Source: Diplosphaera chodatii
Taxonomy: Eukaryota; Chlorophyta; Trebouxiophyceae; Prasiolales; Stichococcaceae
Direction of reading: 5' to 3'
Assembly (NCBI GenBank): GCA_032358165.1
Contig: JAALGY010000010.1
Coordinates: forward strand, 1,488,001-1,552,000
Length of the DNA: 64,000 nucleotides
The stretch's first letter is position 1; every line of letters begins with the position of its first letter. The position numbers and the translations under genes are program-made. The notes under the pieces were generated by a model. That model searched no databases, had not been told where the DNA came from, and worked only from the letters and a program-made list of their open reading frames with translations. Below, piece by piece: positions 10,201 through 22,800 of this stretch.

Positions 10201-12152
10201 GGCACGCGTTCATCACGCGGCTGACAAAGCCGACAAAGACGCCAAAGGGCCCTGGCAGCGTGCGCCTCGACAGCTCCTGCATAGCGGGGGCTGGCAGCTC
10301 TACGGTCGCAATTGCAGGGTATCTGTTGCCACGGTGTACCCCTTAGTATGAGGCTTTTCAAGGTGCAGGACTGCCGTTGACAAGCTTTCAATTCAGACGC
10401 ATGTGGTCACAGGAACCCATGGCAGGCGGGCACGACAATCTCCGACAATCTCAGCATCACAAACAGATGCACGTTGCTGGCCTCGCCTTGAGGCAAAGCT
10501 GCGCACCGCGTAGTTGGTGTGCATGATGCCGACGACGTGCGGGAAGTGGTCTGTCCAGCGCACGCCGTGGTGGAACCAGGTCAGATGCTCCGGTTCTTCC
10601 AGCACCGCCACATCACGCTGCACCGGATAGGCAGTGCCGATCAACCTATTACCTTTCGAATGATAGCATACTACGGTGAAGACCTAAGCAATACTCAACC
10701 CCCCCTGAGACCACCACATCATGCTGCAGAGCTACACTTCAGCCACTGTCAGGCTGCACACACACTGCAGATGCAAGCATCACCGCCAGCTCCGCATCCC
10801 AGCTGCGCACTGTAGTTTAGCTGTGGAGGGGACGTGCGTTAGGCCTTCTGGTACCCCGCACCTCTGTCTCTGGCACATAGGGGATGGGGTCGCCAATGGG
10901 GAAGATGCCCAGCATGCGCTTGTTGTACTCGGCAGGGTAGAAGATGACGCGGAAGCTGGCCTCGAACCCTGCACGGTCCTTCACCCACTGGAAGACGTGC
11001 TTCACCTGCATGCACGGCAACGAATGAGGTCACACGTTGTGCAAATCCAGCTGGCATGACGATGTCCTGCAGACGGCGCTGCACGGATGGCCAGGGCTCG
11101 ACTGATGCGACAGGCTGCATCACACTGGCTGCGAGGGAGCAAGCTGCTGCCGAGGCGCCCCTTCGCAGGCAACTGATCGGTCATCAAATGCTCCTTTGTG
11201 CATCAGCACACTCAGCACACAGCCCCATATCCAGTGCACCGACTTCCTGCAAAAGCCCACCTGCTCCTCAGGCGTTTTGAAGGACACGTTGTCCTTGAAC
11301 AGCACCTTCTGATCCGCCTCCGCAATCCACGGCATCATCAATGAAACCTGCGGTAGCATTGTACTCAACATTGGCCCTGTCTTCATCAACCTTCCTGTCG
11401 CGTCACTCGGCCCCATGTGCGAGGTTCCTCTCGCCATGAGGATGCTGGGGGTGCATGTGCAGCTCCTGATTGTCTGCCTATGCAACGGCACGCTCAGGCA
11501 TGCAGCTGCATGCGAAGCCCAGGCGCAGCTGCGGCCTGCGGTCGACGACCATCACCTTGAGATCGGTGCATTTGGCGAGGTATGCCGCTCGCAGCGTCGG
11601 GTTCACCGCTGTTCCGGTCATCCAGGGGATACCCGCCGTGGCCACGACGACCACATGCCTGTGGCCAGAGCCGGTGTGTGAGCAGGGTTGCCGTGCAATA
11701 ACATCTGCCGCCCAGGCTGCAGGCAGTTCCCGCTGCGTGGCAAGATGTGCGCGACAGGGCACAATGCTATTGTTGAGTGTGCCGTTAATTCACACAGCCC
11801 GCGTCCCACCTGCCAGGTACCCTCAGGCTGCTGCTGCCGGCCGTAGCCTTCTCCTTGCGCTGTCTCTCCAGCTGCGCAGACAAAATGACGGACTTGGCGG
11901 CAAGCTCGCGCGCCGCATTGGCATCAGGATATGGAATGTCGCGTCTTAGCACCTCTGACTTGCACATGCTGCACGGTGCAAGCTGTCCACGCACTGCAAG
12001 GACCTCTGCAACAGCTGCACCCAGCAGTGATTTGTGTTGATCCTGCAGCAACGAAGCCTCGGTTCGAAGCTCACTTCAGCATGCTGACGCCTCTGCAGGG
12101 CGATGGCAGCTGCGGTGACACCAGCGCCGATGAGAATATTCTGCTGCACCAT
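7206..12152 (-). CDS. DGD1: Digalactosyldiacylglycerol synthase (GT4 glycosyltransferase)
   Basis: Transfers galactose from UDP-galactose to MGDG to make DGDG, a main thylakoid lipid, at the chloroplast envelope. Sixteen exons in one frame, 589 residues: 12152-12075, 11958-11810, 11658-11556, 11347-11261, 11005-10862, 10617-10507, 10276-10178, 9975-9802, 9522-9424, 9130-9044, 8822-8760, 8599-8516, 8357-8260, 7950-7770, 7654-7622, 7385-7206. Family motifs seen: [93 protein letters not shown] (acceptor-site region) and LSWEAATER. The first 26 residues hold a short hydrophobic stretch, possibly for envelope targeting. The ATG at 12152 sits just inside an acceptor-like site, so a further 5' exon is possible. 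The last three exons are less conserved; the 11-codon exon 15 is the weakest. Confidence 0.9.
8025..8062 (-). repeat. Intronic partial copy of DGD synthase exon 14 start
   Basis: Read on the minus strand, this encodes [13 protein letters not shown] behind a TGCAG acceptor. The exon that starts at 7950 encodes [13 protein letters not shown]. The upstream copy runs into a stop within a few codons, so the downstream copy is taken as the real exon although its acceptor (ACAAAG) is poorer. Confidence 0.75.
10033..10077 (-). repeat. Intronic partial copy of DGD synthase exon 8 start
   Basis: Minus-strand sequence reading KIVNLSHA, then GTAAGC, parallels the start of the exon at 9975, [12 protein letters not shown], over about 40 nt. 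It lies inside the intron between the exons ending at 10178 and starting at 9975. The protein aligns with the family only if this copy is skipped. Confidence 0.75.
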
Positions 12153-13800
12153 GCGGGGAGGTCGCTCGAAAGCCTGAAATGAAGTCTGAGGGGTTGGCAC
12201 TCCTCACATAATCATTCGCAGCTTTGACACATCCGCAACAGCGCCCGTGACCGCCTCAACACGGCTGACAGATGCTTGTGACAACATGCACTCTGTCAGA
12301 CGCGTGAGGTGGTGCAGTCGGGCTGCGATGCGAGTTGTCCTGCTGAGACTTCGTGCCAGCTGCCTGTCAGCCTGTGGTCCCTGCCGGGGACTGCATGGGA
12401 GATCCCGCTTCGCAGGACGCTTGTACGGGCAGCTGAGCTTGGACCAGGGTTATACATACGTATATCACCCAAATTGTCGCAAATGCATCCTCTTACCCAC
12501 GACCGCAAGAGCACAATAGAAGTAAAAGCAGCAGGAGGGGGATGCGGTCGCCGATGCTGAGTTGTATGCATGGTGGTGGCAGCCCAGGAGTGGTGGCGCC
12601 GCACAAACAGTCTTCGCAGCCAGCAGAGGTGACTGTGAAGACCTTTTCGCAGGCAGGCTGCATGGTGACACCTGCATCAAAGGAGGTGTGAGCCTCACAC
12701 ACCTGTTGCTGGAAGAAGAGATGGCGGGAGCAAGTCGGGCACCCTGGGGCGAAACCTGCCTCACCGAATCACGCCGACCGGCGACGAGGCGCCCAGCAAA
12801 TCTGCCTCCCTACGCACGGAGTGCACGCCGTCCTCGGCGCGTCCACGCTCTACAACGTGGTGCGGTGGTGGGCCGGCGGCCTTTTCTGCGGGAAGCCCAC
12901 CTGCTGCGGACGGCGACCCAGAAGGCAGCGGACTTGAATCTATTTTCAAACACCAGACCGACGTGGGGCCGGAATAACGGGCGTTGCCAACAAAAGCTGA
13001 CGGTAAGCATCCTTAGACAGAGGCCCGAACCACGTTCGGCGCGCGCGTGCAGTTGCTGTGCAGCTGTGACGCTCTGCACCCCTGGGCTGATGCAAGGGCG
13101 GGACACCATCCGTGGGGCCAGCAAAGCAGCTCAGGCAGCACTCAGCCCGTCTAGGCGACTGATACGCATATGCTGTGTGGGGGCGCTCGGGTTAAGGGTG
13201 CATGCAGCGCGTGGCAGCCGCTGTGCAGTGCAAAAACGATCAGGGTTCTTGCAACCCCTCTGGTACTCGATTCTCGGCCGAGGTTGCCAGCAACGAGCGC
13301 GTTCATCGCCGCTGATACACGCACAGGCTGCAGCTTTGACGGTGCAGACGCAATCGCACGCAACTCGTGCATGATCGCAGTGATACACCAGCAGGATTGC
13401 AGCATGTTAGATGGCCAACTCAGCCAGGTGATGGCGGCCTGCAGCATGGCAGGCGGTGCTTAGTGGGGGTCGGAACGCACTCAGACGGCAGGGATGCACT
13501 GGAAGAAGACAGTTCATGTGCCGGTGCCTGATTTGGGATGGGGCAGGTCACAGTTGCTGCGGCAGCAGTTTAGCGTGCACACCCGTTCATACGCACTGCG
13601 GTCTGCGATTACTCTGGCATACGCTTCACGATTTTTGACTACACAACGAAGCCCTGGCTGCATGTCGGCAGGATCTCAAGGCACAACACACTTATGCAGT
13701 GCAGGTGCACATTTGCGGCGGACGCCCAGCATCGTAACGCCAGCAGCACGCGGCGTCACCCTGTAGCCTCTGGTCAAGAGGGCGGACTGCAGCGGATCGC
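12153..13800. promoter_or_regulatory. Divergent intergenic region, DGD synthase / LRR gene
   Basis: The two genes point away from each other, so their promoters should lie here unless one has further 5' exons. A minus-strand stretch at 12493-12702 sits between an acceptor-like TGCAG and a donor-like GTAAGA and might be a 5' exon, but no homology supports it. GC-rich open frames at 12760-13120 run on both strands with no recognisable product. Confidence 0.4.
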
Positions 13801-16800
13801 ATGCGGCTCCCTCCGCGTGCTGCCCCGCCAGGGGGCGGCGTGCACCCCGGGGCGAAATGCGCCAGGTTCGCGGCGGCCTGGCTGCTGCTGCTGGCGGCGG
13901 CCGGCGCCGTGAATGCGCAGTCGACGGCGGCGCAGGCGGCGCAGATGGCAGGGCTCACACCGCAGGAGCGCTCGCTGTACCTGCTCAAGGCCGCCGTCAA
14001 TGGCGAGACGGTGACCACGCAATGCCTCTTATGACGGGAACCTATGACACAAAGCTGTTGACAGCCAAGGGTTCACGCGAAGCAAGCCTTGTTGCTGATG
14101 AGGCATGGTCAGTGTTGGCAATGTTTTTTGACTCACGACGCATTGCGATAGAGGCATATCGGTGGCGTGCAGGCGCTCTCTTCTTGGAGCCCAAGCCGCC
14201 CCGTGTGCGGCGGCTGGGTCGGCGTCACGTGCAATGCCAATGGCGACATCACTGGCCTGTGAGCTTCTGAAACTTCTGATTGACTCTCTGTGTGACATGG
14301 AGGCATTGACGAGACAGTGCATGTCAACCGTGTACTGTGGTAACCGTCTCCAATGTGCTGCCATAGCAGAAGCCTGCCGGCTGGGTTGTGGACAAAGACC
14401 TGAAGGTCACCAGATTTAGCACCTCCTGGCAAGTGTGGTAAGTGTATTTACTGAGTGGCTGGGGTCGTGTCTTCCGCAGGGACCTGTCGGGGCTGTCTCT
14501 GGATGGCGAGCTGCCCTTTGACTCCTCGGTGTGGGAGCCGCTGAACACCCTGACGTCCGTGAACCTTTCGGACAACAACCTGAGTGGGTTTCTGCCGCCG
14601 CAAATCAGCGAGCTCACCAGTGCCACCACGCTCAACCTCGGCGGCAACAGCTTCTCTGGTGGGCAGCGCTGCTGGGCTGCATGGTGGTTTGAGATTACCC
14701 TGGTGTCAACGCTGGCAGCATTCCGATGTCCCATACATTGACTGAATAGCGCATGGACTCACCTGGCAGGGGAGTTGCCTTCGGAGTGGTCCTCGCTGAG
14801 CAATCTGCAGGTGCGCTCGCAGCTGCAACCAGATCTGCCTACCTACGCACATCGTGCTACTTCCATGCTCAACTTGTGTGCAGCAGGCCTGATACATTCC
14901 ATGTGCACTGAGGCCTGCGTACAGTTTCACGGCAAGCACTGACATTCCGGGTGCTTCACTGCTGGCAGACACTCAACCTTGCCGGCAGCAATTTCACCGG
15001 CAGTATCCCGGCGTCCTGGCGCCAGAGGAACCCAGACGGCACCTTCAGCGGCATGACGTCCCTCACCGACCTGTGAGTCCCCGGTCCAAATGTGCCTCAG
15101 CTCTGCATAGCACACTGTTTCCTTATGAGGCGTCATACGCCAGCAGCTTACTACAGCACAGCTGGATGCTGCTGCTTTGCAAGCATGGAACTTAGGCATG
15201 GCTGTCAGCTGCATTTGCTGCCTGTGCAGGTCGGTCGCCACCTCGGCCACGGACTGCACCAGCAGCGGGTTCGTGCCCCCTGCCAGCTTCGTCTGCACCG
15301 GCGCTGGCGGCGCGCCGCCTCCAGGCGTCCTCCGCCCGCCGCCAGAGCTGACCCGCCCACCCCCCGAGGTGCGATCACCGCAGCAGCGGCACTGATGCAG
15401 GCTGAGCAGCCACCTCCACTGTCATGTCGCTGTTTGTTGCGAGGTGCTGCAGACTGCATGCTTGGTGAGACGTCCTGTGGCGGTGCAGCTGACGCAGGGC
15501 ATCATCCCTCACTTCATGTACAGGAGGCCCGCCCGCCGCCGAAGGCCACGCGACCACCACCCCTGGAAGCGGAGCAACCCCCGCCAGAGCAGCCGCCGCC
15601 GCTCAGGAGGCCGCCCCCAAAGCTACCGCCGCTGAAGCAGCCACCGCCCAAGAGGCCGCCTCCGGCCAGGCGTCCGCCGCCCCTGGCCGCAAGGACGCCG
15701 CCCAAGGGTGCGCCTCTCGGTCGATGCTGCTCAGCAGCGACCGTCGCTTCCTAACTTGCCCAGGGGTGGGCAGGGGCTGCGCAGGTCGTGGGGGCGGCGC
15801 TTGTGTGCATGGTGTGCAGGTGCTGGCGCCTGAGGCATCCGGTGCTGGGACGTGATGTGTTCAGAGCCCAAGTGCACCTGAGCCCACCATCAAGCCCACC
15901 ACAACGCCCATGCTGAGCCGGAACTGTACAGGTGTGAGGCTCACCTGGCTACAGGCATGACATGCTGCTATATGCCATGCTGTTGTATGGCTATAGTTCA
16001 TGTTTACACCGTCAACTAGATCCATGTTTACACCGCCAACTAGATCCATGATGAAAGGGAAGACAAGACCAGTGTGCGACTGCAGACATGTCAGCACTGG
16101 CGGCCTGGCGTGCCTCATTGCAATCAGTTCCCAGGCAGCTGGCTCAGGCATCCCCCACAGCAGCGGGCAGCAGCGGCAGCGGCAGCAGCGATGACAGCGC
16201 TTTTGACAGCACTGAGGTCAACAGCGATGGCACACTGGCCGTCGGCCCCGACACACCCTTTGCCAGCCTGCAGGCTGGCCCAGCTGACGGCGCGCTGTCT
16301 GGGGACAGCCAGGCGGCAGATGCCCTGGCAGCAGACAGCCAGGCGTCAGAAGCGCCTGTGCTGCCGCCGCCGCCGCCGCCTCCCCCGGCCCCCAGCCCAT
16401 TGCCGCCTCCCCCCCATCCCGCCGCCCCCGCCCCCTGGTCCGCCGCCGCCCCCCGACCCCCAGCCGCCGCCCTCGCCACCGCCCCCACCCCCGGGAACAC
16501 TCTTTATCGGCCCTCTACCCATGGTTCCCGCTGCTACACTGCCGCCGCTGTCACCGCCCAGCAGCCCGCCACCACAGCAGCCGCCGCCCAACCCTCAGCC
16601 GCAGGGACCACCGCCAAGTGCGGTCACGCTGCTGTCCCAGCCGCCCCTGGCTGTGCCACCTACCGCCCAGCCGCCGCCCGGGCTGCAGCAGGCACCGGCC
16701 CTCTTCGTGCTGCGACTGCCGCCCGCAGTACCACCTGCAGCGCCACCGCCACCTTCCAAAGCAGTGGCTCAGCCGAGTGATGAGGCACCCTTTGTGCTGA

Positions 16801-19800
16801 ACCTCACCTCACCGCCGCCGCCCGGCCCCAGCATGCCCCCGCCCGCCTTTGCGCTGCGTGTGCCGCCGGCAGCGCCGCTGCCGTCGCCGCCATTGCCACC
16901 GTCACTGCAGCCGCCACCAGTGCAGCCACCGCCTCTCGTACCTCCACCACCGCCGGCGAGGCCAGGTTGTAGTGAGCCTGTGTGGACTCAACATAGACTT
17001 TGGCCCACACATAGCCCACACTCGTGTTGCTCAGAAGGCGGGCCGACGCTGGTGGGTCACTGCATGACTCTGCACATCTGGCAGCCTTTGGTCAGCAAGT
17101 GTTGCATTGCTGCTGCAACTGCAGACATGTTGCACTTCCACAGGCCTGGTGCTCACCGCTAACACTTTTGTGCCCTCCTGCCCACCCCAACCCTGCCCAC
17201 CTGTCCTAGCTGCTGTGAACTAGCTGTTTGCAGTGTGTGCTTTATGCTGCGTGCTGCTTGCTCGTCATGCAAGCTGCCTGTTGCCCTGGCTTCTCCTGTT
17301 AGAACATGCACACAGGCTCAGCCACTGGGCCCTTGTCACAGGGGCGCGGCCGCCGCCGCTGGCGGGGCGGCCCCCTCCGCTGGCCACGCCGCCGCCCGCA
17401 GCCGCCAACGCCTCCACAGCAGACACCCAACCGGCGCTGAGCACCTCGCTGCAGGTCACAGGTGGGCATTGCCTCAGTTAGTAACCCCATGCAGCACAGT
17501 TTCGCCATCCCGACTGCCTGTTATCTCGTGATTTTTACAGTGTGACTCAACAGTCTGGCAAAGGGACTGCCATGCTACATTCCTCAGGAGGACCAAGTTC
17601 CTCTGCCCTCCGCACCACATTGTCTTGAACTCATTTGGGGCCTGAGTCATTCAGCCTCCTTACTGCGACCCCGAAGCACTGCCATTTGCCAACTCCGCCC
17701 ATCGTTTGCAGGCCGGAGCATGGCGCAGTTTGATGACAACATCCGCCGCGCCTACGCCGCCGCCATCGACCAGGCAGCTGGCACATCGCTGGGCTCGACG
17801 TCTGTGACGACTGTTGCAGCGCCAAGCAGCACAGCTGCTGGTCGCCGCCTGCTCATGTGAGCTGTGCCACATAGCACTGGGATCAGGCATGGATGTCGAG
17901 GTTGCAGCGCCACACCGTGTTGCTCATTTGGTCGCCGCCTGATGATGTGCATGCGGGCATATACCATCGTGCATGCAGGAAATGTCTGCTCAAGTCTGCA
18001 AGGCTGTTCTCTGGTGTCAGATGACGGCTTGATGTCACTAAGGATGATTGTGCCCCTCCGCAGGCGCGGGCTGCTGCAGAGTGCCCCGCTGAACGTCACG
18101 ACCAACACCGTCACCAGCAGCCCGTCGACCGCCCAGACCAACATCCGCAACGCCATCAATGACGGCAGCCTGCAGGCGCAGCTCACGCCGCTGGGGCTGT
18201 CCATCGTGCCCGGCAGCCTGGGCACCTCCACGGTGAGTGACCACCAGCGACACTCGGGGCATATTGCACAAACCCTCACATGCAGTCTCTGCTGTCATGC
18301 GCTTGCAGTCGTGACCTTGTTGAGTGTGCCAGTGTGGTGGAGCTCCACGCATCACCACCTGCCTGCGACAGGCAGCACGCGTGTCAGGCGGGACTCTGAT
18401 CCTATGTTGGTGTTGGTTGCGGCACCAGGTCCAAGTGCCGAGGGCCACCGACGACGGCGGCGGCGAGTCCAATGGCGCCCGCCTGGCCAAGATCATCGTG
18501 CCATCAGTCGTCGGCGGCCTCATCGTCATCGCCGCCCTGCTGGCGTGCCTGCTGGTGGGTGGCCGCTCTGCCGCTGGCAGCGGGCCAGCTGCTGCATCGC
18601 GTCCTCACCTTGCACAAGCACTGCCATGAACCCTGAAGCAGCTCCATTCAATGCACCACCGTCCACCAGCGCCCTCCGGAAAAACTGTGCGTGTGCAAGA
18701 TTTCAGCATCATCATGCATTGAGGGGCCTCTCTTGAGCATCTGCAACGTGACTGCCTTGGCTCATGGTCGTGCAGTTCGCCATCCCGGCGATGCAGCGGC
18801 GGCGCCACCCGCCCCAGGTCGTCACAGATGGCCCCGGCAAGTCCTACCCCGTGGTGAGTGCCTCTTGCAACCATGTTTTCTCCGAAAGCCGAGGGCCACC
18901 CAAGCTCCATCATTGCGCGTCACAATGCTGTCCTGCTAGGACTCTACCGATGAATTTGCTAGCAGGTGGTGCACTCCTAGGTGCTGTCCAGCTGTGCAGC
19001 GCAACACAAATCCACCTTCAAAGATCTGGTAACCATGGCGGCTGACCAAGAGTGCATGCAGCCATGCAGAGCTTCCTGCATCGGGCTGATGGCTGGTGTC
19101 TGATCCGCGGCTGCTCAGACGCTGCTTCGTAGAAGCCGATATGACAGCCTCCCAATTTTACGCGCAGGCGGACCCAGCCGGGTATGGCGGGCCGCCGGGC
19201 ACACAGGTGGTGGGCGAGCGCAAGGGCGCAGTTGTGTCCCGGGGCGACGACCACGAGGTCCTCAAGGTGCGGTTCAGCTGCTGATGACGCTCAACCCGGC
19301 GGTGGCAGACTTTGCGCACGAGCACCCACTGCAAGACCCGCGCCCCAGTCCGGAACAGGTTGCTGCTGCTGGGCTGAATGCTGGCTCGGTAGCAGTCAAT
19401 GCAGCGCTGCTGCCGTGGCATTCGTGTGCTGCTGCTGGCGCTGCTACAGGTCCGACCACTCTGGTCACCCTGTCTGAATGGCGCCTCAGGACGGTGCTGC
19501 GCTGGGTGCCGCTGGCGCGGCCGGAGCGGCTGGCGCGGCCGCGATGCGCAATGGCGCCGCAGACCGCGAGTACCCCGTCGCGGAGACGCTGCCGCCAAAG
19601 GGCGTCGGCGGGGCGCCGGCGGCGGCTGCTGCTGGCGGCGTCGCGGCTGGCGTCGGCGGCGCTGCTCTCGCCTCCCACGCGGTGCGCACCGTGTCGTTGA
19701 GCTGGTGTTGCTGAGCAGGCCAGAGCAACATCAGTGTCATCCAGGGGCTGTCTTCGGCGGCCTGAAACTGCATCAGGGCATCCAATCCTCACAGGGTCTG

Positions 19801-22800
19801 CCTGGTCGCGTCACAAGATCTGCCATGCTGAGGTGCATGTTTTTGCAACAAACCAAGGTTCCTGCAGCCGTCCTGGTGCCGGCATGCTGTGCTGCGCAGT
19901 TGCAACCAGCGTGCTGGGCACCGTGATGCTACAGCAGCTCTGCTGGCGAAGGTTCAGCTAGGAATCAGGCGCATTTTGCTCTTCACTCTCCGGCAAGCGT
20001 GCACCTTGTCATCATCCCGCTGGCACTGCAGATCAAGAAGAGCGACAGCTTCGAGTCGGTGCACTCCCGGGGCTCCTTCGAGTCGGTAGGGGATGAGCAG
20101 GTGGCTGCCGCTGGCGTGGGCGCCAAGCCCAGTACCTACGCCACTGCACCCACCTACGCATCCAGGTGACACCGCCAGCGCCATGGCGGCCAAAACGACC
20201 CGATCTTCATGCCGTCTACGACACATATGGCGTCATCTGCGCCAGAGTTGTGGCATGTTGGTTCGTCAGTGTACGGCAACCTGTTCGCCTGTCTGACACA
20301 TTTGTGCACGCTGCAGCTTTGCCACCGCCGCGCCGGCGGCGACAATAGCGGGCACCTACGCCACTGCGAAGCCGCCCGCGACCACCGCCGACAGCTTTGC
20401 CACCGCGCGCCAGGCCGGCCGCAGCCTGGCGCCCACCGCTGCGCCCGGCTATGCTGACGTAAGGTTTCAATGCTATTGCACCAGCGTTCACGGTTGGGTT
20501 GCCATCCGCACACAGCGTCTCATGACTCAGTCTGCCCACGCTGTCCTGAACCCAAGCGTCAGCAGAACCTCGACACCATGGCTGAGGCGAACCAACACCA
20601 ACCGGAATGACATTGCCTGTGCTGCAGTCGTTTGCGACCGCAAAGCAGGCGCCGCGGTCGATGGCGCCGACTGCGGCCCCGGGCTATGCCGACAGCTTCG
20701 CCACTGCCAAGCCGGCGGGCGCAGGGCAGGCACCGTCTGCGGCCCCGGGCTACGCCGACAGCTTTGCCACCGCCAAGCAGGCACCCGGCTCCATGGTGAG
20801 CCGTGGTCATCACTGGCTTGCAATGTGAGGACTCGACCAGTTGCCTGCCGGTGTATGATTAGAGGTGTAAGGGTGCATGAGGGTGTTTCACCAGCCATCC
20901 CCGAGCGGCTTCCTTACCACGCTTTATGATGTTGCTCCGCAGGCGCCCACGGCGGCAGCCGGTGGCTACGCCCCCAGCTTCGCGACCGCCAAGCCGGCGG
21001 AGGGCGCGCTGCCGGGGGCCGGCGGCTCGGCCGCCTACGCCGACAGCTTCGCCACCGCCAAGCCGGCGGGCGCGGGGCAGGCGCCGTCCGCTGCACCCGG
21101 CTACGCCGACACCTTTGCGACCGCCAAGCAGGCGGCGCCGACGCAGGCGCCGACCGGCACAGCCGCCAGCTTCGCGACCGCCAAGGTCAGTGAATGTTAG
21201 TATGGTGCGGGAGCCGGCACGGTAATCTGTTATGGAGTGAATGTTAGTATGGTGCAGGAGCCGGCACATTATACTGTTCATGAACCTAAATCATACCAAG
21301 GTGAAGACGCATATTGATCGGTTGAATAGGATCGGTGATGAAGGGCTGCTCACAGTTAGAGGGGTTATCAGGGTGCAGCACAGTTGCTCGTCACATGTTG
21401 TTCCTGAGCTCACCGTGCAAGCCCTGTGGCAGCTGTTCACAATGCCAGCAGGCGTTGACCTCTGTGCCCTGTACCATGCACGTGCAAGGCTTGCATGCAG
21501 CATGGCGTCACATCTGCAGTCCAGCGTCTTCAGGCTGCTGCACAACAGCTGCATACTGCTCACCCTATTGCTGTGCATCTGTGGTCTGTGTATGTTGACG
21601 AAGAACTGGTGCCAGCCCAAAACTTAACTGCTGCAGGAGACACCTAAGACCGCGGCCATGGGCGCAGCGGCTGGCGCGGCGGCAGTCACGGGAGCCGCAG
21701 CCGTTGCTGCTGCCGCTGCCAGCAGGGGGCGCAAGCAGGAAGGACAGCGGGACCCGAACCCCCGCCAGCCGTGGCAGGTGCAGTGTGTTGCACATGCTTG
21801 TTACTGATGGCCGCAATTTTTCGCTGCTTCGATACCCCACGAGCCCCAGTGCTGTGGCTTTTGCCTCGGGACCTGGCTGCAGCCTGCCAGCGCTGCTCTT
21901 GCACTCGCTTACTGAGAGGTTGGATGCTGCAGTCCGAGGACGATGGGCTGAGCTTTGCCACGGCGGCGCCGGCGGGCAGGGGCCGGGCCGCGGGGGTGAG
22001 CGAGTACGGGGAGAGCTTCGCGGTGAGCTCAACCCCTTTCTGCTGTGCTTGACGAGCTGACCATCAGGTTGTGTGCTTGCTGTCGGTTCATAGCCAGCGG
22101 CTGGCGTCTGCCAAGCTTGCTACTGACGTTGCCTGAGCGCGTGAGTGTATGGCATTCCGAGTAGGGCAGTTCCTGTGCACAGCCTGTTGGTGGCAGCACA
22201 CGTGTGATTGTCTTCCCACACTATCAAGTCACCATACCAGCATGGCCTGAGGCCTGGCAGCGCGCTGCTGTGCAGACGGCGCCGCCCCAGCCGCGCACGG
22301 GCCCCGTGCCTGGCTCTGCAGTCCCGGAGAGCTTTGTGACGGCCTACGGTCCCGCCCGGTCGCCCCGGGACTCTGGCTCGGCGCGCTCCGGCGGCAGCTT
22401 CAACACCGCGCCGGTGGGTCCGCCCAGCACACTGCTGAAAGGGCACCCTGCTTTCAGACGGGCCCCTGAAGGGCAGCAGCATGATGGTGCAGTCATCAAC
22501 ATCAGATGCATAGCTGAGCCATGCAGGTTCAGAGCCTTTCTGACTTCATCGCTTGATGTGGAGCCCCACAGACTGTAGCAGATGCCCTGCAGCGGCTGTG
22601 TGCCGTGTGCAAGTGCCTACACAGCAGCCGCGCCACCCGCTGATGTGCGTGTGGCCTTTGCTGCCACAGGCGTCGGGCAGCAACCCCAGCGACCGCACCG
22701 CGCCCACCTACGTGGACACCTCCTCCTCGGGCTACACCAAGTCCTCCGGCGGCCAGACGGGCACCACCACATCCCTCAGGTCAGGGTCGTCCTGCCGTGC

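Noticed and set aside
12493..12702. Cys-rich minus-strand frame with a leucine run, possible secreted peptide or 5' exon
   Set aside because: No homology; the leucine run comes from CTG/CTT repeats, and links to the DGD synthase start could not be shown.
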